Shown in pieces: positions 1-5,678 of a stretch of DNA of 5,678 nucleotides (its first letter is position 1; each line of letters begins with the position of its first letter). The position numbers and the translations under genes were made by a program. The stretch is from positions 1-5,678 of the forward strand of contig CAXDOW010000126.1 of assembly GCA_963991165.1 (NCBI GenBank), in the 5' to 3' direction. This stretch comes from GCA-2862585 sp963991165. GTDB lineage: Bacteria > Bacteroidota > Bacteroidia > Flavobacteriales > UBA7312. The notes under the pieces are model-generated. The model was not told the origin of the DNA, did not search any database, and saw nothing but the letters and a program-made list of their open reading frames with translations.

Positions 1-1
1 G

Positions 2-814
2 TCCTGTTCATGGCGATTAGACTGGTCGCTATGGCGACAGATGATGCCTTATGCCTTGCCTCTTATGCTGGCCGGCCTGGCTGGAATGATCAACGAAACG
101 CTCGATCGCGTCTTGCTCAATACGTTGCTCCCTGCCGAGACGGCCTCCTCCGAAATTGGCTTGTATAGTGCCTTTTACAAGATCTCCATCATCATGACCC
201 TCTTCATACAAACGTTTCGCTTTGCCGCCGAACCGTTCTTTTTTGCTCAACAAAAGCATAAAAATGCCAAGGCCATCTATGCTAAAGTCATGAATTATTT
301 CGTTATCGTCATGTCTTTCCTATTTCTTTTGGTGATGATGTATTACGATGTAGTCCAACAATTTATCGGGAGTGCCTTCCACGATCCTCGCGGGGCAATA
401 ATAGTGCCCATTTTGCTATTGGCCAACCTGTGTTTGGGGCTATACTACAACCTGTCGGTATGGTACAAGCTAACGGAAAAAACCATCTACGGCGCCTTGA
501 TGGCTCTTCTTGGAGCTGCTGTCACGCTTGTCCTGAATATAGCGCTAATCCCTACCCTTGGTTTTGTCGGTTCTGCCTGGGCTACTCTCTGTTGCTACGC
601 TTTTATGGTGGTGCTTTCTTACTTTTTGGGCAGAAAGTACTATCCCGTTCCCTATCCATTAGCACGCATAGGGCTGTATATTGTCGTGATGCTGGGACTG
701 TATGTCGTTAGCCAAAATTGGCCCATGGGAATGGGTTTCAACACCCTTTATCTGCTGTTGTTTGCAGGTCTCGCTTGGGTGTTAGAAAGACCTAAAAAAA
801 GTGTAACTTCCTAG
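2..814 (+). CDS. Oligosaccharide/lipopolysaccharide flippase (Wzx/MATE-like), C-terminal half, 5' partial
   Basis: The reading frame is open from base 2 to the TAG at 812-814, giving 270 residues without a native start. The ATG at 41 is internal: the codons before it (residues 1-13, SCSWRLDWSLWRQ) continue in frame and resemble the loop preceding a core helix in this family. The product is very hydrophobic, with about eight predicted membrane segments, consistent with the second half of a 14-helix polysaccharide flippase. Recognisable stretches are YALPLMLAGLAGMINETLDR (residues 17-36) and QTFRFAAEPFFF (residues 70-81), which carry the charged residues seen inside helices of Bacteroidota members. 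The protein would move a lipid-linked sugar precursor across the inner membrane; the substrate cannot be deduced. It lies 18 bases upstream of dut, suggesting co-transcription with the envelope genes. Base composition is GC-richer than downstream. A full-length protein would be roughly 480-500 residues, so a little under half is missing. Confidence 0.85.
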   Translation, partial: SCSWRLDWSLWRQMMPYALPLMLAGLAGMINETLDRVLLNTLLPAETASSEIGLYSAFYKISIIMTLFIQTFRFAAEPFFFAQQKHKNAKAIYAKVMNYFVIVMSFLFLLVMMYYDVVQQFIGSAFHDPRGAIIVPILLLANLCLGLYYNLSVWYKLTEKTIYGALMALLGAAVTLVLNIALIPTLGFVGSAWATLCCYAFMVVLSYFLGRKYYPVPYPLARIGLYIVVMLGLYVVSQNWPMGMGFNTLYLLLFAGLAWVLERPKKSVTS

Positions 815-832
815 CTCAAATTTTGTCATTCA

Positions 833-1267
833 ATGCAAGTAAAAATTATTAATCAATCCAAGCATCCTTTACCACAGTACGAAACACAATCGTCGTCGGG
901 CATGGATGTGCGTGCCAATATCGACCACCCCATTCACCTTCTTCCTTTGCAGAGAACGCTCGTGAAAACAGGCCTGTTTGTAGAAATTCCTGAAGGCCAC
1001 GAAATGCAAGTTAGACCTCGTAGTGGCTTGGCCTACAAACATGGCGTGACGGTATTAAACAGTCCGGGAACGATTGATGCAGACTATAGAGGCGAAATTG
1101 GCGTTCTATTAGTAAATTTGTCGCAAGAAACCTTTATCATTGAAGACGGTGAGCGCATTGCCCAATTGGTAGTGGCCGCCCACCAGCAAATACAATGGAA
1201 TGAAGTCGATGAATTAGAAACGTCCTTTCGTGGCCAAAATGGTTTTGGCAGCACAGGAACAAAATAA
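833..1267 (+). CDS. dut: Deoxyuridine 5'-triphosphate nucleotidohydrolase (dUTPase)
   Basis: This 144-residue protein hydrolyses dUTP to dUMP and pyrophosphate, keeping uracil out of DNA and supplying dUMP for thymidylate synthesis. It is a cytoplasmic homotrimer in this family. All five trimeric dUTPase motifs are present in order: SGMDVRA (22-28), PRSGLA (62-67), GTIDADYRGE (79-88), GERIAQL (106-112) and RGQNGFGSTG (133-142). By family knowledge, Asp82 is the catalytic acid, Tyr85 excludes ribose and Phe138 stacks on uracil. Length is normal and no key residue is missing. The start at 833 follows an 18-base gap after the flippase stop; there is no Shine-Dalgarno sequence, as usual in Bacteroidota. 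The next gene starts 5 bases after the stop, so the pair is probably translated from one mRNA. Its place inside an envelope gene cluster looks like conserved phylum-level synteny rather than a functional link. Confidence 0.97.
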   Translation: MQVKIINQSKHPLPQYETQSSSGMDVRANIDHPIHLLPLQRTLVKTGLFVEIPEGHEMQVRPRSGLAYKHGVTVLNSPGTIDADYRGEIGVLLVNLSQETFIIEDGERIAQLVVAAHQQIQWNEVDELETSFRGQNGFGSTGTK

Positions 1268-1272
1268 GCACC

Positions 1273-3006
1273 ATGCGTATATACTTAGCTCTTATCCTTT
1301 GGTGGTTGGCCATTAGCTTGACGGCTCAAAACCATCCTTTTTATTCTAACGATGACCCCGTCATCAAAGAAAAGTTAAGCGTCGTTGACCCCGTGGAATA
1401 TCAAGGGTACTTTTTTAGCGGCTTGAAATACAAATTATTGGGCAATCCCCAAATGGCCATTGAACAGTTTAAAAACTGCATTCGACTCGATGGAAAAGAA
1501 CCAGCGCCCATGTACGAAATAGCCCTCTTGTATTTTCAACTTGGTGAGCTCGAAGAGGCTCTCTTCTTTATAGAAAGTGCTTGCGAGATAGAAGATGGAA
1601 ATAAATGGTACTTACACCTCTTAGCATCGACCTATCTAGAAACGGGCAAATACCTCAAAGCCACTTCAACCTACAAAACCCTTTTAGAAATAGAACCCCA
1701 CAACGACGATTGGCACTTTGAGTTGGCCACGGCTTACCTTCTCAACAAGCAATATAGAAATGCCGTTAAGGTTTATGATGAACTAGAAAAAATCCTTGGC
1801 CCCAACGAATTGTTATACCAACAAAAAAAACAAATCTACCTCGATTTAGGCGATAAAACCGCTGCCGTCCGAGAAATGCAGAAATGGACCGAAGCTGAAC
1901 CTCAAAATATTAAGGCCTTCAATCAATTGGCGGAGCTTTACTTACTCTTAGGTAAGCAAGACAAAACCATAGAAACCCTTGAAAAAGCCTTGGAAATAGA
2001 CCCCGACAACCCCAATGCTTTTATCATATTATCCGATTTGTATAGAAACAAAAACAACAGCCAAAAATCGTTTGAATATACCCTCAGAGCTTTTGCTTCT
2101 ACGAACCTTAGTATCGACGTCAAAATGCGCACCCTCCTCACCTACTACGAATGGACCGACAGCGATACAATCTTACTCGACCAGGCCTACCTATTAATAG
2201 ACACCCTTATTGCCACCCATCCAGAAAGTGCCAAACCCTACACCATAGCGGGGGATTATTACTTTAGAGATAACCGCTTGGAGGAAGCCCAAGAAAACTT
2301 TAGAAAAGCGACCGAAATTGATCCCAGCCGATACCCTATTTGGCAACAGCTTATGATCATCTCCTTTGACCTCAAAAACTACCAAGAGGTGGTGGTTCTT
2401 AGTGAGGCCTCCCAAGAGCTTTTCCCTAGCCAACCCACCAGCTACTATTTTGCGGGCTTAGCACATTTGCAATTAAAAAACTATGCTTCGTCCATCGACC
2501 AACTGAATATCGGCAAAATCATGGTTATTGGCAACGACAATCTGTTGGCACAGTTTTATGCTACTTTGGGCGACGCCCATAATGCCCTCAAAGAATACGA
2601 CGATTCCGACAGCTCTTACAAGAAGTCCTTAGAAATTATGCCCGACAACACCTATGTGTTAAACAATTACAGCTATTATCTGTCCTTAAGGAAAGAGCAA
2701 CTCAAAGAGGCCGAACAGATGATGAAAAAATGCATAGAGCTAGAACCTAATCAACCGTCCTACTTAGACACCTATGCTTGGGTCTTTTATCAACAAAAGA
2801 ATTACCAAAAGGCCCTGGAGTGGTTAGAAAAAGCCCTTGACAAAGGCGGTGCTTCTAGCGCTACCATTGTAGAACATTATGGCGATATTCTGTTTCAGCT
2901 AGGCCGTGAAGAGGAGGCCCTCAAAGAGTGGAACATTGCTAAAGAACTGGGATCCGACTCAGAATGGATTGACCAAAAAATTAGGGACAAAAAACTCTAT
3001 GAATAA
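1273..3006 (+). CDS. Exported tetratricopeptide-repeat (TPR) protein
   Basis: The 577-residue product begins with a short signal peptide (MRIYLALILWWLAISLTA, probable cleavage before Gln19) and no lipobox, so it is predicted to be soluble in the periplasm. From about residue 43 to 563 it is almost entirely TPR helices, about 13-14 repeats. The clearest are 213-246 (ending ALEIDPDNP), 321-354, 424-459, 460-493 and 494-527; the stretch 281-320 is degenerate. TPRs form a superhelical scaffold for protein binding; no catalytic domain is visible. The C-terminal part, with NNYSYYL (464-470), LDTYAWVFYQQ (498-508), HYGDILFQLGREEEAL (535-550) and a following W, matches the pattern I know from TPR proteins encoded beside lolB in proteobacteria. 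The gene starts 5 bases after dut, and its stop overlaps the start of the DUF4292 gene by 8 bases, suggesting translational coupling and a shared envelope role. The binding partner is unknown. Confidence 0.9.
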   Translation: MRIYLALILWWLAISLTAQNHPFYSNDDPVIKEKLSVVDPVEYQGYFFSGLKYKLLGNPQMAIEQFKNCIRLDGKEPAPMYEIALLYFQLGELEEALFFIESACEIEDGNKWYLHLLASTYLETGKYLKATSTYKTLLEIEPHNDDWHFELATAYLLNKQYRNAVKVYDELEKILGPNELLYQQKKQIYLDLGDKTAAVREMQKWTEAEPQNIKAFNQLAELYLLLGKQDKTIETLEKALEIDPDNPNAFIILSDLYRNKNNSQKSFEYTLRAFASTNLSIDVKMRTLLTYYEWTDSDTILLDQAYLLIDTLIATHPESAKPYTIAGDYYFRDNRLEEAQENFRKATEIDPSRYPIWQQLMIISFDLKNYQEVVVLSEASQELFPSQPTSYYFAGLAHLQLKNYASSIDQLNIGKIMVIGNDNLLAQFYATLGDAHNALKEYDDSDSSYKKSLEIMPDNTYVLNNYSYYLSLRKEQLKEAEQMMKKCIELEPNQPSYLDTYAWVFYQQKNYQKALEWLEKALDKGGASSATIVEHYGDILFQLGREEEALKEWNIAKELGSDSEWIDQKIRDKKLYE

Positions 3007-3739
3007 AAAGTTTGCCATCATAGCTATGGTGCTGATATCATCCTGTACCACCACCCAATTAGCTAAAAAAGCCACCCCTCTGTCGGCTCATGCCATCCTA
3101 GAGCAATCCCAACAACACTCACAGACCATCAGTTGGCTTTGTGCACAGCTTAACGGTCAAGCAAACTACAACCAACAAACCTTTCCTATTAACGCTCAAT
3201 TGCGCCTCAAAAAAGATAGCGTTATGTGGCTTTCTTTAAGAGCATTGATGGGTATAGAAGTAGCACGCATATGGCTCAGCCCCGATAGTATTAAATTGCT
3301 CAATCGGCTCAACTCAACCTACTTCCTTGGCTCCATCGATCAGCTGTCTTCTTCCTACAAACTACCCATCAACTATGAGCAGCTTCAGGATGCTTTATTA
3401 GCTCGATTGTCATTTAACCCCAGCGCTTTTGGCCCAGTTGAAGTGAAAGACCAATGGTATGTACTCAACGCTTTCCACCAAGGCCAATTTCAAAACTATC
3501 GACTAAACACCGATTTCTTGCCGCTAGAAGTACTGCAAAGTCGTTCAGATAGTCAATTTGTAAAAATGGAATACATCGACTACCAAAATATCGATTCTTT
3601 ATGGGTTCCTAAAGAACTGTCCTTTCATGCTCAATCGGATAGCAATAGACTAAAGGCTACAGTCAATTTTACAAAAACGACCATCAATCAACCCAAAAAA
3701 ATAAAATTCTCAGTACCTTCGTCTTATGTTCCGATGTAA
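2999..3739 (+). CDS. DUF4292 family lipoprotein (possible LolA/LolB-like fold)
   Basis: The frame is open from further upstream, but the ATG at 2999 is chosen because it gives a classic lipoprotein signal: MNKKFAIIAMVLISSC, with lipobox ISSC and acylated Cys16. Starting at 2906 would bury this signal inside the TPR gene. The 246-residue product has long alternating hydrophobic/polar stretches suggestive of beta strands after one N-terminal helix. The segment from about residue 74 to 108 (VMWLSLRALMGIEVARIWLS, then PDSIKLL and TYF) and the ending IKFSVPSSYVPM are what I recognise as DUF4292. A relation to the LolA/LolB lipoprotein-carrier fold is my inference, not shown by the sequence. Residues after Cys16 (TTTQ) lack the acidic cluster used for surface export in Bacteroidota, so it probably faces the periplasm. 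The start overlaps the TPR stop by 8 bases and the end overlaps the EnvC-like gene by 14. Confidence 0.85.
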   Translation: MNKKFAIIAMVLISSCTTTQLAKKATPLSAHAILEQSQQHSQTISWLCAQLNGQANYNQQTFPINAQLRLKKDSVMWLSLRALMGIEVARIWLSPDSIKLLNRLNSTYFLGSIDQLSSSYKLPINYEQLQDALLARLSFNPSAFGPVEVKDQWYVLNAFHQGQFQNYRLNTDFLPLEVLQSRSDSQFVKMEYIDYQNIDSLWVPKELSFHAQSDSNRLKATVNFTKTTINQPKKIKFSVPSSYVPM

Positions 3740-4985
3740 ATTACTTAGCATTATTTTACTGTTGTTGCTCGGCCTTCCCCACCTTACTTTCAGCCAAAGT
3801 AAAGAAGAACTGCAAAGCAGGAAAAAGGAAATACAATCCCAAATAAAAGAAACCAATAAACTCATTGTTAAAGCCAAACAAGAGAAACGACAGTCTCTTT
3901 CTACCTTGTCAGCCATTAATCAACAACTGGTTTCTAGAGAAGAGATGGTCGATATGTTGAATCTTGAAGTTCGCATGAATCTTCAAGAGATCCAGCAGCT
4001 AAAAACAGAAATTCAAGAGACCGAACGTAATATCCAAGCTCAAGAAGAACTGATAGACACTTTGAAACAGGAATACGCCCTAATGATACAAAGTGCCTAT
4101 TACAATAGAAATGCCTACGACCGCTTGGCTTTTGTCTTTACCGCGCATAGTTATCGACAAGCCATCAAGCGATTAAGATACCTTCAAGAATACAGTCAGT
4201 ACAGAGAACAACAAGTGGAGAAGATACAACAGATAGAACAAGAACTAGCAGACGACTTATTGCAACTAAAGCGTCAAAAAGCCCTGCTCATGGTGGCCAA
4301 AAATGACCGCCAAAAGAAACTTGAAGAATCCCGTCTTGAACTCAACTTACTAACCCAAGAGAAAATCATACAAAGCGAGGTACTTAACAATCTAAAAAAG
4401 ACAGAAAAACAGCTTAAAAAAGACCTCTCTAAGCAACAACAAGTAGCCAATGAGCTAGATGCTAAAATCAAAAAAATTATAGCCGAAGAAATTCGTAAAG
4501 CCAAAGAAAAAGCTAACGCTACAAGCGGCTCTTCCTTTGCTTTAACTCCTGAAGAGCAACTACTGTCAGATAGTTTTTCTGCCAATAAAGGAAAACTGCC
4601 CTGGCCCGTGGAGCGAGGGGTCATCGTAGAGCGTTTTGGGATACAGCCTCACCCTGTTTTACGAGGCATCGAAACACTCAACAATGGGATAAAAATTATT
4701 ACTGACCAAGGATCTACCATACGAGCCGTTTTCGAGGGAACCGTCTCACGAATTATAGACCTGCCTGGCTCTGGAAAGGCCATCATTATTAGTCATGGCG
4801 ATTACTTTAGTGTGTATTCGGGATTAGCTGAGGTCTATGTCAAACGCGAACAAACAGTCTCCCTCAAAGAAGATATCGCTCAAGTGCTTACCAAAACAAG
4901 CAGCCAAGAAAGCATCATTGAATTGCAAATTTGGAAAGGAAGTGAAAAAATGGATCCGTCCTTATGGTTGTATAACACAGACTAG
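3726..4985 (+). CDS. EnvC-like murein hydrolase activator (coiled coil plus degenerate LytM/M23 domain)
   Basis: This 419-residue protein, close in length to E. coli EnvC, has a signal peptide (hydrophobic core LLSIILLLLLGLP, probable cleavage after Ser23). A long charged coiled coil follows from about residue 24 to 255, then a flexible linker (256-288) and a C-terminal LytM domain (about 289-419) starting GKLPWPVERG. EnvC proteins do not cut peptidoglycan themselves but switch on periplasmic N-acetylmuramoyl-L-alanine amidases at the division site. The metal-binding residues fit this: the HxxxD position reads NNGIK (319-323), the HxH position near the end reads IIE (397-399) before LQIW, and the YxHL His is replaced in YSGL (364-367). 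It is therefore predicted to be catalytically dead. The start at 3726 lies inside the DUF4292 gene, 14 bases of overlap in another frame, suggesting translational coupling. The amidase partner is not in the window. Confidence 0.9.
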   Translation: MFRCKLLSIILLLLLGLPHLTFSQSKEELQSRKKEIQSQIKETNKLIVKAKQEKRQSLSTLSAINQQLVSREEMVDMLNLEVRMNLQEIQQLKTEIQETERNIQAQEELIDTLKQEYALMIQSAYYNRNAYDRLAFVFTAHSYRQAIKRLRYLQEYSQYREQQVEKIQQIEQELADDLLQLKRQKALLMVAKNDRQKKLEESRLELNLLTQEKIIQSEVLNNLKKTEKQLKKDLSKQQQVANELDAKIKKIIAEEIRKAKEKANATSGSSFALTPEEQLLSDSFSANKGKLPWPVERGVIVERFGIQPHPVLRGIETLNNGIKIITDQGSTIRAVFEGTVSRIIDLPGSGKAIIISHGDYFSVYSGLAEVYVKREQTVSLKEDIAQVLTKTSSQESIIELQIWKGSEKMDPSLWLYNTD

Positions 4986-4996
4986 TAAAAAAACTG

Positions 4997-5004
4997 TATT
5001 TTTG
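4997..5004 (+). promoter_or_regulatory. Possible Bacteroidota-type -7 box upstream of tatA
   Basis: TATTTTTG exactly fits the Bacteroidota -7 consensus TAnnTTTG and sits in the 39-base gap between the EnvC-like gene and tatA, 20 bases before the tatA ATG. A matching -33 element is weak: the nearest upstream TTG (4968-4970) leaves a 26-base spacer, longer than the usual range of about 17-23. A match to six fixed bases is expected about once by chance in a window this size, and another perfect one occurs inside dut. The main support is its position in the largest intergenic gap. If real, it would let tatA and gatA be transcribed independently of the envelope genes. Confidence 0.35.
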
Positions 5005-5024
5005 TAATTCTAAACGAGAAAATC

Positions 5025-5204
5025 ATGACGCTATGCACCCTATTGGCTATTGGATGGCCACAAATTGTTCTTATCGTTGCCATTGTCCTTATCCTTTTTG
5101 GAGGTAAAAAACTACCAGAATTGATGAGAGGTTTAGGCAAAGGCATGAAAGAGTTTAAAGACGCCACCAAGGAAATAGAAAACGATAACGAAAAGGAAAA
5201 TTAA
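5025..5204 (+). CDS. tatA: Sec-independent translocase subunit TatA/TatE
   Basis: The short frame encodes 59 residues. TatA oligomers form the channel or membrane-thinning patch through which the Tat pathway exports folded proteins across the inner membrane. The architecture is complete: a short N-terminal part (1-10), a membrane helix from about 11 to 25 (WPQIVLIVAIVLILF), the conserved Phe25-Gly26 hinge followed by GKKLPEL, an amphipathic helix (about 30-50, with RGLGKGMKEFKDA) and a charged tail ending KEN. The polar residue near the start of the helix is Gln13, as in proteobacterial TatA (TatB/TatE carry Glu). The ATG at 5025 is the only sensible start; the ATG at 5033 is in another frame. 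It is preceded by an A-rich stretch, not a Shine-Dalgarno sequence. No tatC is visible here, which is common since Bacteroidota tat genes are often scattered. gatA follows after 15 bases. Confidence 0.93.
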   Translation: MTLCTLLAIGWPQIVLIVAIVLILFGGKKLPELMRGLGKGMKEFKDATKEIENDNEKEN

Positions 5205-5219
5205 AAGACGCTCCTATTC

Positions 5220-5678
5220 ATGGGTATCTACCACTCTTTACAGTCAATACAAAAGGATTTAAGTGAAGGGAATACTAGCTGTATGGCTCTAGTTTCCGAT
5301 TATTTACAGCGAATATCACACCATCAAGACCTCAACGCATTTTTAGAAGTTTTTGAAGAGGAAGCGCGGCAGAGAGCCGTTGAAATTGATCAAAAAATAG
5401 CCCAAGGAAAAGCTGGAAAATTGGCTGGTATGGTCATTGGAATCAAAGACAACATTTGTTATAAAGATCATGTTGTTTCGGCCTCTTCCAAGCTATTAAA
5501 AGGATTTAAAAGCTTGTTTAGCGCCACTGTGGTAGAACGCTTGTTAGCGGAAGATGCCATCATTATCGGTCGGCTCAACTGCGATGAGTTTGCCATGGGA
5601 AGTACGAACGAAAATTCGGCTTTTGGCCCAGTACTAAACCCCATCAATAAACAACCTGTCTCTTATACACATCTGACG
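5220..5678 (+). CDS. gatA: Asp-tRNA(Asn)/Glu-tRNA(Gln) amidotransferase subunit A, N-terminal part, 3' partial with adapter-derived end
   Basis: GatA is the glutaminase/amidase subunit of the cytoplasmic GatCAB complex, which converts misacylated Glu-tRNA(Gln) and Asp-tRNA(Asn) to the amide forms. The frame is open from ATG 5220 to the window end, 153 codons of an expected 475-490. Recognisable parts are LNAFLEVFEEEA (38-49), the amidase Lys motif GIKDN (74-78, catalytic Lys76), and LNCDEFAMGSTNENSAFGPV (119-138). In the family the next residues should be an R-V-P-G-G-S-S-G-G-S-like segment carrying catalytic serines. Instead codons 146-153 read PVSYTHLT, the translation of a Nextera adapter starting at 5656. 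Native sequence therefore ends at about Gln145 plus one base. The truncation is an assembly artefact, not a pseudogene. The gene starts 15 bases after the tatA stop. Confidence 0.95.
   Translation, partial: MGIYHSLQSIQKDLSEGNTSCMALVSDYLQRISHHQDLNAFLEVFEEEARQRAVEIDQKIAQGKAGKLAGMVIGIKDNICYKDHVVSASSKLLKGFKSLFSATVVERLLAEDAIIIGRLNCDEFAMGSTNENSAFGPVLNPINKQPVSYTHLT
5656..5678. other. Illumina Nextera adapter remnant (Tn5 mosaic end plus 4 bases)
   Basis: Bases 5656-5674 are CTGTCTCTTATACACATCT, exactly the 19-base Tn5 mosaic end used in tagmentation libraries, and the final four bases GACG match the continuation of the read-1 side (i5) Nextera adapter rather than the read-2 side, which would continue CCGA. 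It lies at the extreme 3' end and replaces the expected gatA sequence, so it is library-preparation DNA left by incomplete trimming and not part of the genome. Confidence 0.96.

Noticed and set aside
29..259. Minus-strand open frame opposite the flippase
   Set aside because: It is antisense to a clear membrane protein gene and its translation has no recognisable family features; it is a coding shadow.
430..711. Plus-strand 93-codon frame inside the flippase
   Set aside because: It overlaps the flippase in another frame and the translation is Cys/Trp-rich with no domain; chance frame.
41..814. Flippase read as complete from the ATG at 41
   Set aside because: The frame continues upstream to base 2 with family-like residues, and 257 residues is only about half the family length.
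818..825. AAATTTTG before dut as a promoter
   Set aside because: One fixed position mismatches, no -33 element at a suitable distance was found, and only 7 bases remain before the ATG.
1113..1120. TAAATTTG, a perfect -7 promoter match inside dut
   Set aside because: It is inside a coding region, with the nearest TTG only 12 bases upstream; probably chance.
1938..2433. Two minus-strand frames and one plus-strand frame (1938-2141, 2015-2197, 2194-2433) within the TPR gene
   Set aside because: All lie inside the well-supported TPR coding region and have no signature of their own.
2906..3739. Longer DUF4292 protein starting at 2906
   Set aside because: The extra residues are the shifted translation of the TPR gene end and would hide the lipoprotein signal peptide.
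3710..3916. Minus-strand frame across the DUF4292/EnvC-like junction
   Set aside because: Antisense to two real overlapping genes; no domain or start signal.
4274..4624. Minus-strand 116-codon frame opposite the EnvC-like gene
   Set aside because: Its Ser/Leu-rich translation is the reverse complement of a Lys/Glu/Gln-rich coiled coil, a typical shadow.
4982..5170. Minus-strand frame opposite tatA
   Set aside because: The plus strand encodes a complete TatA with hinge and amphipathic helix; the antisense frame has no features.
5656..5678. A genuine Tn5/IS50 end inserted in gatA
   Set aside because: The sequence after the mosaic end continues as the Nextera adapter and lies exactly at the contig end; the mosaic end is also an engineered hybrid, not a natural IS50 end.

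Overview
The window is a compact, all-plus-strand stretch of a Bacteroidota (Bacteroidetes) chromosome. The evidence is the gene order (flippase, dut, TPR protein, DUF4292 lipoprotein, EnvC-like protein, tatA, gatA), the near absence of Shine-Dalgarno sequences, and protein signatures typical of that phylum in the DUF4292, EnvC-like and TatA products. Genus or species cannot be read from the sequence. The 3' end finishes in a 23-base match to the Illumina Nextera (Tn5 transposition) adapter, so this is the end of an assembled contig and the last bases are not genomic.

Layout: 2-814 is the C-terminal half of a polysaccharide/lipid-linked oligosaccharide flippase, cut off by the window start. 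833-1267 is dut (dUTPase). 1273-3006 is a secreted tetratricopeptide-repeat protein. 2999-3739 is a DUF4292 lipoprotein; its real start is inside the TPR stop region. 3726-4985 is an EnvC-like coiled-coil protein with a degenerate LytM domain. 5025-5204 is a 59-residue TatA/E protein. 5220-5678 is the N-terminal part of gatA, genomic only to about 5655. Gaps between genes are 5 to 39 bases, and two gene pairs overlap (8 and 14 bases), so 833-4985 looks like one transcription unit with translational coupling. A possible extra promoter (TATTTTTG) lies in the 39-base gap before tatA. No stretch longer than 39 bases lacks a gene; no RNA gene, CRISPR array, transposon gene or convincing terminator was seen.

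Functionally the centre is an envelope module. A precursor flippase is followed by a periplasmic TPR scaffold, a lipoprotein with a possible LolA/LolB-like fold, a probable activator of peptidoglycan amidases and a component of the Tat secretion pore. Two housekeeping genes, dut and gatA, are interleaved. The most interesting idea is that the TPR plus DUF4292 pair may be the Bacteroidota counterpart of the TPR-plus-lolB pair of gamma-proteobacteria (LbcA/PA4667 next to LolB/PA4668 in Pseudomonas). This is inference from motif pattern and gene order. Nothing here is clearly a new system; the cluster appears to be a conserved but poorly characterised Bacteroidota arrangement.
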